In this document: piece after piece, positions 1-10,558 of the stretch
Layout: the number at the start of each line of letters is the position of its first letter
Position numbering within the stretch: position 1 is the first letter of the stretch
Origin: Gnetum montanum
Taxonomy: Eukaryota > Streptophyta > Gnetopsida > Gnetales > Gnetaceae
Direction: 5' to 3'
NCBI GenBank assembly: GCA_015680685.1
Contig: MNCI01013709.1
Coordinates: 1 to 64,000, forward strand
DNA length: 64,000 nucleotides
Program-made: the position numbers and the translations under genes
Notes under the pieces: model-generated
What the model saw: only the letters and a program-made list of their open reading frames with translations
Databases searched by the model: none
Told to the model about the DNA's origin: nothing

Positions 1-199
1 TGAAAACTAAGTATTTTGAGCTTAAAATTTGCCAAGTTTGATGCTGGATGTCACCGTAGTCTTCTGTGGATCCCAGGGAACCATTTCTTGCTCAGTTCGA
101 CTTTGTTTAAAGTTGTCCGTGAGGCCATCAAGCTTTAGTCATGGCGGGGAGCATCACGATCTTAGCTCGATTCTAAGCTCAGAATTTTGTGGTGTTTCA
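1..199 (-). repeat. Inverted 5' end of a Tat/Ogre-like LTR (edge of window)
   Basis: Read on the minus strand, 199 down to 1 matches the first ~200 bp of the LTR that starts at 17,440 (TGAAACACC start). Homology begins exactly at TGAAAC, which fixes the LTR boundary. It continues off the left edge. It is opposite in orientation to the LTR fragment at 306-1,113. It may be a separate inverted insertion or a mis-joined piece of the same LTR (see the N at 305). Confidence 0.75.
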
Positions 200-304
200 A
201 GATGCTCCACCACTTGATGAATTTTTGCATGGGCTCTAAGTGGCCCTACTTGACCTACATCAACTAGTCAAGGGTTGACTTGGGCTTCAAGTTATACTTG
301 AAGT
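200..304. other. Unassigned flank between inverted LTR start and assembly gap
   Basis: This short stretch shows no match to the LTR, to the 3' UTR of either large element or to any gene. On the minus strand it sits directly outside the LTR start at 199, so it could be host DNA flanking an inverted insertion. It has no polypurine tract like those before the LTRs at 17,440 and 33,431. Confidence 0.4.
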
Positions 305-305
305 N
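305..305. other. Single N, likely assembly join
   Basis: This is the only ambiguous base I noticed in the window. It lies exactly where homology to the middle LTR (from about 17,828) resumes, while the sequence to its left is an inverted LTR start plus flank. That coincidence suggests a gap or scaffold join rather than a sequencing blemish. Confidence 0.7.
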
Positions 306-1113
306 CCTCCTGCATGCCCAGCATGCACCATCTAGCATGCAGCACAGCGTACATCAGTGGAAGTCTTCCAGAACCATGTCAGATCAAGTCCAACGGAGCT
401 GAATATCCATAGGCAGCATTCTTGTGACATCCGAGCTCAAATCCGAGGGCCAAATTGGATACTTCCTATTGTAACAGTAGTTTGTAAAAATGAATTCTTT
501 TGTTTTGGTCAAGTCTGTATGTTGAGTTCACATGCCGAGCATGTACACGTTGGCGTGTAGCAGCACACGTTGCCATGCAGCACGCTGCATAGTTGTAATA
601 TTCTTCGCACCTAGGCAACGCAACCACCTATCATCCTACCCAAAATTTCCTCATCCACGGCCACTCATACCCTTCCATATCCGAATCTAGCACTCAAAAC
701 CCTCATAAAAACCCCAATTTTTCACTAGATCAGGGCTGGCAATTTTCGGAGAAACGGAGACAAAAAAAACTGGAATCGAAGAACACTTAGCAAATCAGAG
801 CAGGAACCCCATACACTGGACTTCGACCTTGCATGTTGAGCATAATGCCTTCACACCGTGCTTGCAGTTTAAACCAGCACATCATCATCTTCCAGCATCC
901 ACCGGGGCCCTTCGTCTGCCTCGTATCAAATCTACGAGTGCGTCTAGACCGGTGCACTATAATTCTCATCTGGCAATAAAGTCACTTTGTTTCTGCTCAA
1001 AATTTGTCACAGTTTTCATTTATTCTGGTTCATTTCTTTTGTTTAAGTTAATGCAAATTTATGCTTTGGGTTTACATTAATCACGCTGTTTACACATAAC
1101 CTAGCATATTGCA
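306..1113 (+). repeat. Element A 5' LTR, truncated at its 5' side
   Basis: It is a direct repeat of 17,828-18,647 and ends in TTGCA at 1,113. It contains a TATA-like CATAAAAAC at 703-711 and AATAAA at 975-980. The first ~390 bp of the LTR are missing to the left of the N at 305. It is rich in CATGC/CACGCTG-type words (for example 314-345 and 533-590). Confidence 0.8.
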
Positions 1114-1116
1114 TAT

Positions 1117-1135
1117 TGGCATACGTTGGAAGTCC
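1117..1135 (+). promoter_or_regulatory. Primer-binding-site remnant of element A
   Basis: TGGCATACGTTGG begins three bases after the LTR end. Plant Ty3/gypsy primer sites typically start TGGCG and contain a G run. The equivalent site after the middle LTR (18,651) reads TGGCATATGTTGGGGA and is closer to that form. Which tRNA it pairs with cannot be settled. Confidence 0.4.
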
Positions 1136-1898
1136 TTGTTTGATCCGCATGCAGACCACCCAAGGTACTCTACCTTCACCCATTCCAGCTCGCCCTCAAG
1201 CAAAGGTAGGGTCTTCGGTGTCTGTGTGTAGATCTCTTAATGTTCATTTCCTCTAGCCTCGCATCAATGATTTTAGACAGTATAGAAAATGATGCTAGAA
1301 GAAGGGCCTAACACTACTTAAATCTAATCTAATCTCATTTTCCCACCCCCTGTGCTTCTGATTTACCTCCTTGTTTTCTCACATTTAAATTGCATCAACA
1401 TTAAACCTGATTATGAGCCTCTAAAATTTGTGCCCTATTCTGCAGCGTTCCCAGTGTCTAATCGCTGCTCAACTTACTTGCATGCTGAAGACCTTGTCTA
1501 CACACTGCCCAGTTCCTGCACGCTGTAGACCTTGTCTACACACTGCCCAGTTCCTGCACGCTATAGACCTTGTCTACATGCTACCCACAACCTACACATT
1601 GTAGACCTTGTCTACACGCTGCCCAGTTTCTGCACGTTGTAGACCTTGTCTACACGCTGCCCACAACTTGCATGTTGTAGACCTTGTCTACACGCTGCCC
1701 ACAACCTGCATGCTAATCACTCTATTTGTATGCTGACTATTGCAACCTGCACGCCATGAGCTTAGTTCACATGCTGTGATCAGTCCCTTCACACTAACAA
1801 CAGTGCCTGTACGCTGTACGCCGAGCACACTGTTCATACTTTTCCACTTAACCAAATTTTTGTCTACATACGCTTCTTATGTTTAGGACCTTTTTACC
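1136..1898 (+). other. Element A untranslated leader
   Basis: It lies between the primer site and the first gag codons. The first ~150 bp (to about 1,285) match the leaders after the LTRs at 17,440 and 33,431. The centre holds the 38-bp array, and 1,720-1,830 carries more scattered CACGCTG/CATGCTG words. No coding signal was seen. Confidence 0.65.
1491..1718 (+). repeat. 38-bp tandem array, 6 copies
   Basis: ACCTTGTCTAC recurs at 1,491, 1,529, 1,567, 1,605, 1,643 and 1,681, an exact 38-bp period. Each unit also carries CACGCTG or a variant, the word found in the LTR. 38 is not a multiple of three, so the array is not coding. Confidence 0.95.
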
Positions 1899-4430
1899 AT
1901 GAATACTACCAATACCAACATTTCAACCAAGCCCATTACAGATACCGTTGGCCCCATGACCATCCCACTGCCCGCAATGCAACCCACGGTGGGACCTTGT
2001 TGGTCTCTCAGACTGCAAGGGAGAAATATTTCATTTAACGTTATTACACAGGAACAATATAATTTTATATGCGTAAAAGTCCAAGTCGGCCTAGCAGTGG
2101 ATCAAACTGAAATGAAAGCTAGGAGAAAATATGAACTGTTTCATAGGGGAGGACATGAGTTCATCCCTTCCTCGTATGACATCATCCCTCTTCCAGAGCA
2201 CTACTCTGAGCTCATCTCATAGCTCCTCTTATTAAGGAGTTAGTCTTTGGACCAGTCTATGGAAAATCCTCAATTAGAAGAGGAGTATGACTTTGCAGCT
2301 CAGTCTGAACATGAAGATTCATACCATACCCTCAGCCCAAAAACTTATGCAAACCCATTGTTTCACCCATTCACGGGCGAAACTACGTCTCTCCAATCAT
2401 TTAAAATCACCCAAGCACATGTGCCTCAACAAGAAGCATCCAGGCTTATTCCCACTTCCCCAGTGACCGATACCCAACTCAATATACCCCTCGCCACTAT
2501 TCCTCCCGTTACCACATTATCCCCTCTCTTACAAATACAACCCCAACAACAACCCCTGCAAACCAATGTAGGAGCAACCTTCCCACCCCGAGTGATCGGG
2601 ATGCCATATGTGATACCTGCTTCTACATTCGCACACTATATACCATAGATCCAAACCCAAAGAACACCCTTCATCACTTCAACTCAACAAGTTCAGGGTG
2701 TTCCCTCACAAGTCATGACTGGACAGTGGGTTGGGATTGGTACACAAGTGCATCAACCACCTAACTACAATGTACTAACTCCTACAATTCCACCCATGAA
2801 CATCCCTCAAGTATAGCAACAACAACAACAACAACCCTTTCCTTACAATATGCCACCCTTAGCAACACCTACCATGAATATTCCACAAGCGCAAGCTCCA
2901 ACCACTCAACTTTCCTCTTTCCCACCCACCATACAACAATCTAACTTGTATACTATGCAACATAATCAATCTGCCATCTCACCTAGTGCCCAAGACTGGG
3001 TTGACACCATAAAACTGATGCAAGAGCTAACTGACGAGGTCAAGGACCTCAAAACAGCTATCGATGAAGAGCTTAAGATAGTAGATTTCTATCAAGATGA
3101 CCTCATCAGCTCTTCAGTTCCACCTTTAATGTTACCTAAGGGTGTTTCCTTACCCACGTTAACTAAATACAATGGGGAGATAGACTCCAACGCCCATCTT
3201 ATAACATTTAGATTAGAATGTGTGTTATTTCAGGTGTGGCCACATGCCATCTTGCGAGTGTTCCCCATGTCCCTCATAGGGAAAGCACTTGACTGGTATC
3301 AGGCATTGCCCCAAAACTCCATATCCTCTTTAGAAGATTTATTATACCAGTTCATTACTAGGTTCAAGTATAACTTGAAACCTAAAGCAACACTTGACAG
3401 CCTCATATAGGTCAAGCAAGCATTGCTTGAACTTGTTCAAAAATTTATTCAACGATGGAGTGCTGCCCTCAATGAGCTCCATGAGCCAATCCCGGAGACT
3501 TATCTCCTCAATATTCTAAAGGGGGCCATTAATGATTTTGTGAAGTCCAAATTATACTATCTTAATGCACGCACTCTTAGCCAAGCATTTGTACAAATAA
3601 AGAACGTAGAAGAGGTAGCCCAAAATAGCCATGACCCTGCCTATTCAGCCTTTAAAAACCAACATAATAAGAAAGATAAAGAAAAGGCTAAGGCAACTAT
3701 AGCAGCAGTAGTGGAAACACAACAAACAAGTATGGGACAACAAGGCAAACCACCTACTACCCCTACTAACTATGCTAGACCTGCTCCCGCTACTGTACCC
3801 AAACTGTCCACATCACAAAATCCTACACCAGGTCATGCAAGAATCTTTGATAGGAGAGACCCCTCTCAATACACACCATTGCCCATGAAACCCTTGCAAT
3901 TATTTGACCAACTCTTAAAGGCCAGGCTAATGAAACATAAACAATTGTCCCCCATAGCAATCCAAATACATGATCGATTCTGTCAGTTGGTTGAGAACCC
4001 AAGCTTGGAAATGCCAGATGAGCCCCTAGTTCCAAGAGGCTTTAGAATAGACTGCTTTTGTGATTATCATCAATGCAATGGGCATGGCACTAACTATTGT
4101 TTCACCCTGAAACAAGATATTCAACGGATGATCGACGGAGGTGAGATCACTTTTGATGAGGCCAACCCGGTCAAACCACAAAACCAGGCCATGGGCATAT
4201 ATAAGGATCCTCTAAATGCTAAGGAAGCTCCATACGTAATTAACACTATCTACTTAGACAACGAACAAGAAGCACCTAGGATTAACACCATTTACTCAGA
4301 TAATGAACAGAAAATACCTAAGAGACCATTTGTGGTTCGTATTCCTCCTATAGCACAAATGCCCACACCTCAATCATCATACCCTCCATGTAACCCACCT
4401 ACCCCACAAAGACCCTATGTCATCCAAATA
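1899..4430 (+). pseudogene. gag: Gag polyprotein of element A (decayed)
   Basis: Gag forms the particle and packages the RNA. One reading frame stays open from ATG 1,899 to about 4,430 apart from five stops, all TAG (near 2,220, 2,238, 2,646, 2,814 and 3,408). The N-terminal third is Pro/Gln-rich. The retrotransposon-gag core lies at 2,980-3,600 (LTKYNGEID, GKALDWYQALP, FITRFKYNL, ILKGAIND). A zinc-knuckle-like CDYH..GHG....C lies near 4,062-4,100, of the C-x2-H-x4-GH-x4-C type seen in Tat elements. The first ~350 bp could be a separate ORF1, which Ogre elements have, but they share the gag frame. A single-base slip in the C run at 4,431-4,435 moves the frame into the linker. Confidence 0.8.
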
Positions 4431-4435
4431 CCCCC

Positions 4436-5389
4436 GTGGTGGCCACCGCTACCATACCACCAAAACCATACGTGGTGCGTGTACCTCCCACAGCTACTAC
4501 CGCAAACAGGCAACCTCCTACCCAGCCCGCTCCATATGTAGTCAGGGTTCCACCTGCGGTCGCAACTACGGAGGTACAACCCCCAACTAGACCAACTCCA
4601 TATGTTATCAGGATACCCAAACATCCTAATAACCACCAACCTTCCACCCCGCAAACACAAAATAAACCGACCCTATATGTTGTTAGGGTGCCTAGGCAGC
4701 CTGACACTCAACCACCTTCAACTGTCCAATCGCAACCTCAGCCTATTCCATACATCATACGGGTTCCAAAGCAACCAAATGTTCAGAAACCAAATGTTCC
4801 CCCGCTCCACACGCGGGAACACCTAGTAGACAGGCTCACACGGGAACGATTGGAAAAAGAACGTCAACAACTTCCCTTAGGACCCCCCAAGCCTACTCCA
4901 TTAAGCACAGTACCCATGGCATCACCTACTAATGAATCGAACATGAGCTATAAGGGAGAATCATCTGGAATACATGATGCACCCAAATCAATAGTTACGG
5001 AAGAAAACGTCAAACCAGCAACACATGAGATAAAACTGTTGGGCCCAATGGACCAAGTAACCATTAACAAGCATGTGCTTAATAGTAAAGATCTGGCAAC
5101 AACCCTAATGCAAGTTATGCAGGCACTTAAACTAAAAAACACTTCATTAAGCCTATATGACCTGATATTAACTTCTCAAACTCATCGCAAAGCCCTAGTA
5201 CGTATGTTGACATCAATCCCAGTAAATGAAGACCTACCTCCAAATGAACTTTCTATCCATGCGGTAATGTATTCACCTCGAGGATTGACTTCTCAATCAC
5301 TAGGCTTCCATACTAACAACATTAAAATTGATGAGAAAATAGGAGAAGTAACAACTGCACCTATGTTCATAACGATACAAGTAAATTAA
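4436..5389 (+). pseudogene. Gag-protease linker with seven PYVVRVP repeats
   Basis: This continues the gag-pro polyprotein after a frame slip. Between about 4,324 and 4,770 the motif P-[YF]-V-x-[RQ]-[VI]-P occurs seven times (PFVVRIPP, PYVIQIPP, PYVVRVPP twice, PYVIRIPK, LYVVRVPR, PYIIRVPK). The spacers are Pro/Thr/Gln-rich, mostly 15-20 residues. Then follows a charged stretch and a conserved segment (VNEDLPPNELSIHAVMYS) leading into PR. B keeps two or three degenerate copies (PFVVHAP, PFVIRAPP, FTIRMPQ). The frame ends at TAA 5,387 and the same frame resumes in PR. Confidence 0.7.
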
Positions 5390-6133
5390 TTCAAAATACA
5401 TTAGGTACATGTAGATGACGGAGCCACCACAAACATAGTACCCTACCCTGTCATCGAACAATTAGGGCTCACGAAACTAATTAGACCAACCTCCACCACA
5501 TGTTTAAAATCATTTAGTGGATCACACATAGTAGTAAAAGGCACCATAACTTTGGACTTTATAGCAAGGGATCGATTCCCCACATCTGCTAACTTTGTTG
5601 TCATCAACGAAATGCCAGGGTTCAATTTAATATTAGGAAGACCCTGGTTGGCCCAACTCAAAGCAATATCTTCCCTCATACACCAAGAGATTCACCTGTC
5701 TTATGAAGGTGGTGAAATCGTCATACATGGGGAGACTGCTACACCTACCATCTCATCACATACAGATACAGACCGAGGTTCAGAGGTTAAGTTTGAAGAG
5801 CCTAAACAGGATGACACAAACGAAAAACAAAGTTGCACGCAACCAGTAAACAATGATCCATTAGATGTAAATCAAACTTTACTTGACATAGAAACACCTA
5901 GACTTGAAACTGTACATACACCGCCTAACCTAGAAACTACACAAAACATCGAAACTACTGAACACACGGAAACACTAGAAGACGCCAACATAGAGCCCAT
6001 TCCATCAGACATCCCTCAGGCTAAATTACCGTTCAATGTGATTAGCGAAGGGGACGTTGAGTATAGGATCATACCTATTAACGTCACTCCTAATATTAAA
6101 TTAAGAAAACTCAAAAAATTACTAAAGCAATAA
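5390..6133 (+). pseudogene. pro: Aspartic protease of element A (decayed)
   Basis: The retroviral-type aspartic protease cleaves the Gag-Pol precursor. The active-site region reads VDDGATTNIVP (about 5,409-5,441), where the family has D-[ST/N]-G-[AS]. The second hallmark is FNLILGRPWLAQL (about 5,621-5,660), matching the ILGRPWL flap-helix of plant elements. Two stops (TAA 5,387 and TAG near 5,402) lie just upstream in the same frame. The C-terminal ~150 residues are acidic and Thr-rich, ending IKLRKLKKLLKQ at a natural-looking TAA. The motif block follows about 60 bp later. Confidence 0.75.
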
Positions 6134-6139
6134 GCTGCA

Positions 6140-6410
6140 TTCATCATCTGAAATGGCATTAAACTACCATATGTCCGCAATGACATAAAACTAGCCATGG
6201 CCAGAAATGGCTAGTTTACCAAGGAACCCACCAGTCTCACTTGAAACTTCCCTTGTTTACATATGGCCCGAAATGGCCTTAAACTAGTACATGGGGCCCA
6301 GAATGGCTTTAAACTAGAACATTGAGACTACAGTCCATCATGACTTTAAACTGACACACATGTGCCCATGGCTTGAAATGGCCTTAAACTAGAGCATTTT
6401 CTTACATTTC
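6140..6410 (+). repeat. Motif block 1 of A: irregular copies of TGGCCTTAAACTAG
   Basis: It contains irregularly spaced copies of a core like ATGGCCTTAAACTAG (for example ACATAAAACTAG, TGGCTTTAAACTAG, TGACTTTAAACTG). The same core, in the same orientation, recurs before RT (11,911-12,090) and after IN (15,660-16,390), and at the three matching places in B. Confidence 0.8.
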
Positions 6411-6932
6411 TTTCTCTCAATTCAAGTTTACAGTTCGAATTTATGCTTACCCTATTGTGTTGTTGCGTTATTAGCCATAGTTTTCCTTCATATTCCCCTT
6501 TTTATATGATTATGCTCCTACTTCTGTTCCTACTTCGTGCGTTACACTTAAACAACAAAATGAACAAAAAAATTTTACATTGCTGCATTGTCTTTACATT
6601 CAAGCCCAAAAGATTTTCACTTTAAATTTACACTTATCAGTGTTCAAACAAACTTAAAATTCAAACAAAAAAAAAAGGAATAATAGAAAACTAAATCGAA
6701 AAAATAGTATAAATGTATCAATATCAAATTACAACTTAGTGCAATATCCCCACATGATACATAGATCGCATACATATTCATTTTAACAACAAACAAAAAT
6801 ATATATTCATATACAAACAGACAATTACAACGGTTAACCGATTCCATCCATCAGTTCATATACAGTCTAGAGTAAAACATTTTGTTTGCGACTCATGTAA
6901 AAACATGAGTGATGATAATACCACATTGAAAA
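6411..6932. other. AT-rich spacer downstream of the antisense gene
   Basis: No coding signal or repeat structure was recognised. On the minus strand it would be the 3' UTR and downstream region of the antisense gene ending at 6,933. Confidence 0.5.
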
Positions 6933-9900
6933 CTAAGCATCAGGGTTGAGAGGGGTGTCCCCCTCAGACTCCCCGGCACCATGGGTCCCTGCTCCACTGG
7001 GGCCACCTTCTTGACCATCGTCATCGCCCTGACCCTATGAAAAGGTAAAAGAAAACAATTAACACAAAAAGAAAAGAGAAGAATTCCAAAAGTTATTTAA
7101 TAAAAAAAATTCACAAGTTTAAACGACTTACTAAAGAAGATCCTCCCAAACCGAATTCCAACTAACGAAGGATTTCTTCTTCAAAGACACTTGCCCAGTC
7201 AGTCCCATCAAGGCCCAGATCAACGTTGGCCAAAGCTTTCCCTTTGTCCACTGTGGACCAAGTGGGACATTTCAGAGGAAACTCCCCCATAGAAATCTCC
7301 GCAGAAGCTGTGGTGATTACCCTCTTGGGCGATTCCATATCCACCACAGTATGCTTAGCAAATGCATCAAATGAAGAGTGTAGGCATAAACCCTCAACAA
7401 ACATCTCCAGCTGACGCTTCTCTATAGATACCTCCTTTAATGATTTTTTATAATGATACTTATGGGTCTTTTCATCTTGACCCCATTTCCACACCTTAAA
7501 AGTGAAAGCCTTCCAATCCTGACATTTAAGGTTCAATAAATCTATTTGTGCCTTGCGCTCTACTAGCTCCCGAGTCATTGATACTTGGCGATTCAATAAA
7601 TTCCAATATCTATTATAAGTAATCTTGGAAGTTCACCAAGAACGATCACCTGTTAACCTTGCCAAGGTGAACTCATAACCTGATTTGAGGTCATCTTGTT
7701 TTGCCGATAGCTTGGAAATTTCTTTTTCCCCTGCCTGAATCTACAACCATAGCATTTCAATAGAATGTCTGCAGGACCAAAGAGACTTGGCATTCTACAC
7801 AACGCATTCTGCCACCTCGTCATAGATCTACCTTGGCACTTGCTCAATATTTGGTGGTAACATAGGAAAGCTATCAATACATGTGGCCTTAGATGGATCC
7901 CACCTCAGTTTAGCCCCTATTCGCATGAGAAAAATATACATTAGACATAGGCACTAAAAACGGGTACAAAAAAAACAAAGCACATCAAATGCTTAAGACA
8001 TCTGTACCTATTTTAGGATGAGCTTGCTGGATGCAATCAACTACCTCATGAACGATACTAGTTATAAAATCCATTTTACTTGGCATTTTGATCCAACTAA
8101 ATGGTTCATGCGTAGGAGACGGGTTAACTTCAGTGGTCGTTTCTGTAGGAGCCTTCATCATAGGGACTTCAAAACAGATGTTATGAACTATCCTAGTCTC
8201 AACATTTTCACCTTGTAGCAGTAAAAACATAAAATCAAAATTTAGAATAATGGAAAGCATAATTAAAAAGGCAAGTAAACATAATAAGGAGAACATACCG
8301 GAATCTCTATCCTCTTCCAGATTTGGAGGATCGCCAAGGTCTAGCCTCCTTCCAAGGAAACCATCAAACATCTCATCGACTCCATCCTGATCATCAATGT
8401 TATCCTTTTCTGTGGTATCTCCCTCCTGATCTTTCATTCCTCCCATCTCGTCTCTACCTGTTTCGTCCTCCTCATTTAAGTTCATTGAGACCTATTCCTC
8501 CTCAATGATCGGTGCTAACCTCTCTCTTCTTACTTCAGAAGTCAACTCTAGTGACATTCATAGGTTCAACATTAGTTTTGTATAAGTAGCCAAAAAGTAA
8601 AAATAATGATGATGACAATAAAACAAGGAAAAATTAGTGAATCAAGCTTACCCCGTACAGGCATCTTAAACCATATACATTTCACCCTTGGTTCATCTAC
8701 AGTTAGAGCAACCTCTCTAGGACATTCACGCTTCTGAACTTTCGATTTTGCTTTCCCAATCGTTTCCTGGATCACCCGATCAACTCTCCTAGCAGTATAG
8801 GGCACACTATCTGGTTCCAACCCTACGCTATCACACGTATAAATTGAATGACCAGATGACCCCTCCGTTGTGACAGAAATTGATTTGTCAATCCCCTCAG
8901 GAGCATCTTGAGATTTGGCCACCTCAAATAAGTGGCGAATCCATGGGTGAGATAGTTGGTTGCAATCCCTTAACACGTACCTGTTATCCACACGAACAAC
9001 TAAAAATTCAACCAGTCAGCGCAAGTAACTAGCAAAGAATGCAAAGGTGAAATGGAATTGCGCCTCAATGTTTGAACGTAACCTCACTATCTTCCCATGG
9101 AAACCTATAAGTTAAAAATCAGCCCAATTATAATGTACCCCAATCTCCAGAATCGTGAGTATGATATGCACAAGTTCCATCCCAAAAGTCTTTACTTGAG
9201 ATAGGGATTTGGGAAATGCCCACACTCTGAACAAGGGATACAACTCATTAACTTTAGCTACTTTCGATTTTCCTTGCATGGGGAATCCCTTAGTGCCTTT
9301 AAGAATGCCCAACCAATCCTCCAATTCATGGACAACATGGAGCTCTTTCTACACTCTGTCCAAAATCACTTTAGTACCAGCTGCTGGTATACCAAAGAAA
9401 TTTGAGAAGAACTCCGCTGACAGATGGAAAATCACTTTGACATCCTTGATGAGAGTGCTATAGTAGGTGATAGATTTGTCAAAAGAATTAACGATTCCAA
9501 TCATCTCCATCATAGAAATATCAGGGCTCAAAGCAGTAAACAAATCCATGAGGCCCGCATCACTCAAACAACTGATGATATGTGGTGGTGCCTTAGTACA
9601 TAACCATCGTTGTGCATCACTGATTTCCTTGAATTTCATAGACAAAATGCTCTCAATCCACCCAGTTGTGATAGTGGCTCCACCAGGGGGAACGTCCACT
9701 GTATGCACAACAAACTGTAGTAGAACAAACAAACTGAGGTGTCGAAAATACCATTACTTACCGTCAGTCGATAGATTCAGATCGCTAGGAGCCAAATCAG
9801 CATCGTGTGGAAAAACTAGCCCATTATGAGACCAATCCCCATGCATCCACCCCCTAGCCTTGCATTGTGCAAGTGCCCTCAAGTACCATTTGTGAAAATG

Positions 9901-10558
9901 AACAATATCATCCTTAGTTTGGGCCAACATGGCACCACGAAGGGTGGGGCCCACCATGAAAGCCTCTAAGGCAGTACGAGCCAAAGCGAGCCCATCATCG
10001 CGTATGCACACTCCCTTTTTATCGAATTGAGGCCTACAAAGAGACGGTGATCAAAATATAAACCACTACTAAGCAGCAAGGTAAAAATGGTAAATTGAAC
10101 AACCTTACCTTCCTACTCGGTACACCATTCCAGGAGGGTTTTGGAACAAGGTATGCACACAAGCAGCTAGGAATAGGGTGTTATTGATGTGGTGAGGGTC
10201 ATCTGACAATAAGTCCCATACACATGATAGTGGACGGGTAGATCTAGGTCCTCCAGAAGGACCGTCCTCAATCGTGAGGAGTCCCTCATCAATGTCAACC
10301 ATGAAAGCTATTACACTGTTTGAGGATCCCGATAACATGGTCTTAAGCACGCTTTGTGCTAACTGTTCACTTAAGTGGGACCATATTACCATGTTGAATC
10401 TCTCTAGCATGAAGAGAAGAAACTCGCTAACACCTGTTCTGAACCATGCCCCATTTTGATCAACAACCATATCAGGATCAGGTTCGTCAAAATCAATGGG
10501 CCCAAACCATGCCAAAACCCTGACAAGCTCCACCACTAGGAGGAAAGGCTTGGAATTC
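6933..10558 (-). pseudogene. Antisense seven-exon gene inside element A, between PR and RT
   Basis: Exons on the minus strand: 10558-10109, 10033-9762, 9698-8652, 8547-8299, 8211-8008, 7916-7132, 7034-6933. All six introns have GT (mostly GTAAG) and AG ends, and every junction keeps the reading frame. The total is about 1,036 codons, ending at TAG 6,935-6,933. Exon 1 has an acceptor upstream, so the true start lies further out. It looks like an FCP1/HAD domain without its aspartates (LVVELVRVL, NMVIWSHL, NTLFLAACVH..NPPG). Exon 3 (GLMDLF..., FFSNFFGIPAAG) weakly recalls plant 'transposase_32'-type proteins. Exons 4-5 are acidic, exon 6 is long and charged (QDWKAFTFKVWKWG), and exon 7 is a Gly/Asp tail. 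Stops interrupt exon 3 (9,349; 9,112; 9,016), exon 4 and exon 6. Function is unknown. B carries a homologue. Confidence 0.8.

Noticed and set aside
829-1080. ORFs within the LTRs (also 29-217, 357-560, 18,387-18,614)
   Set aside because: They overlap the LTR promoter and polyadenylation region, differ between LTR copies and show no protein family motif.
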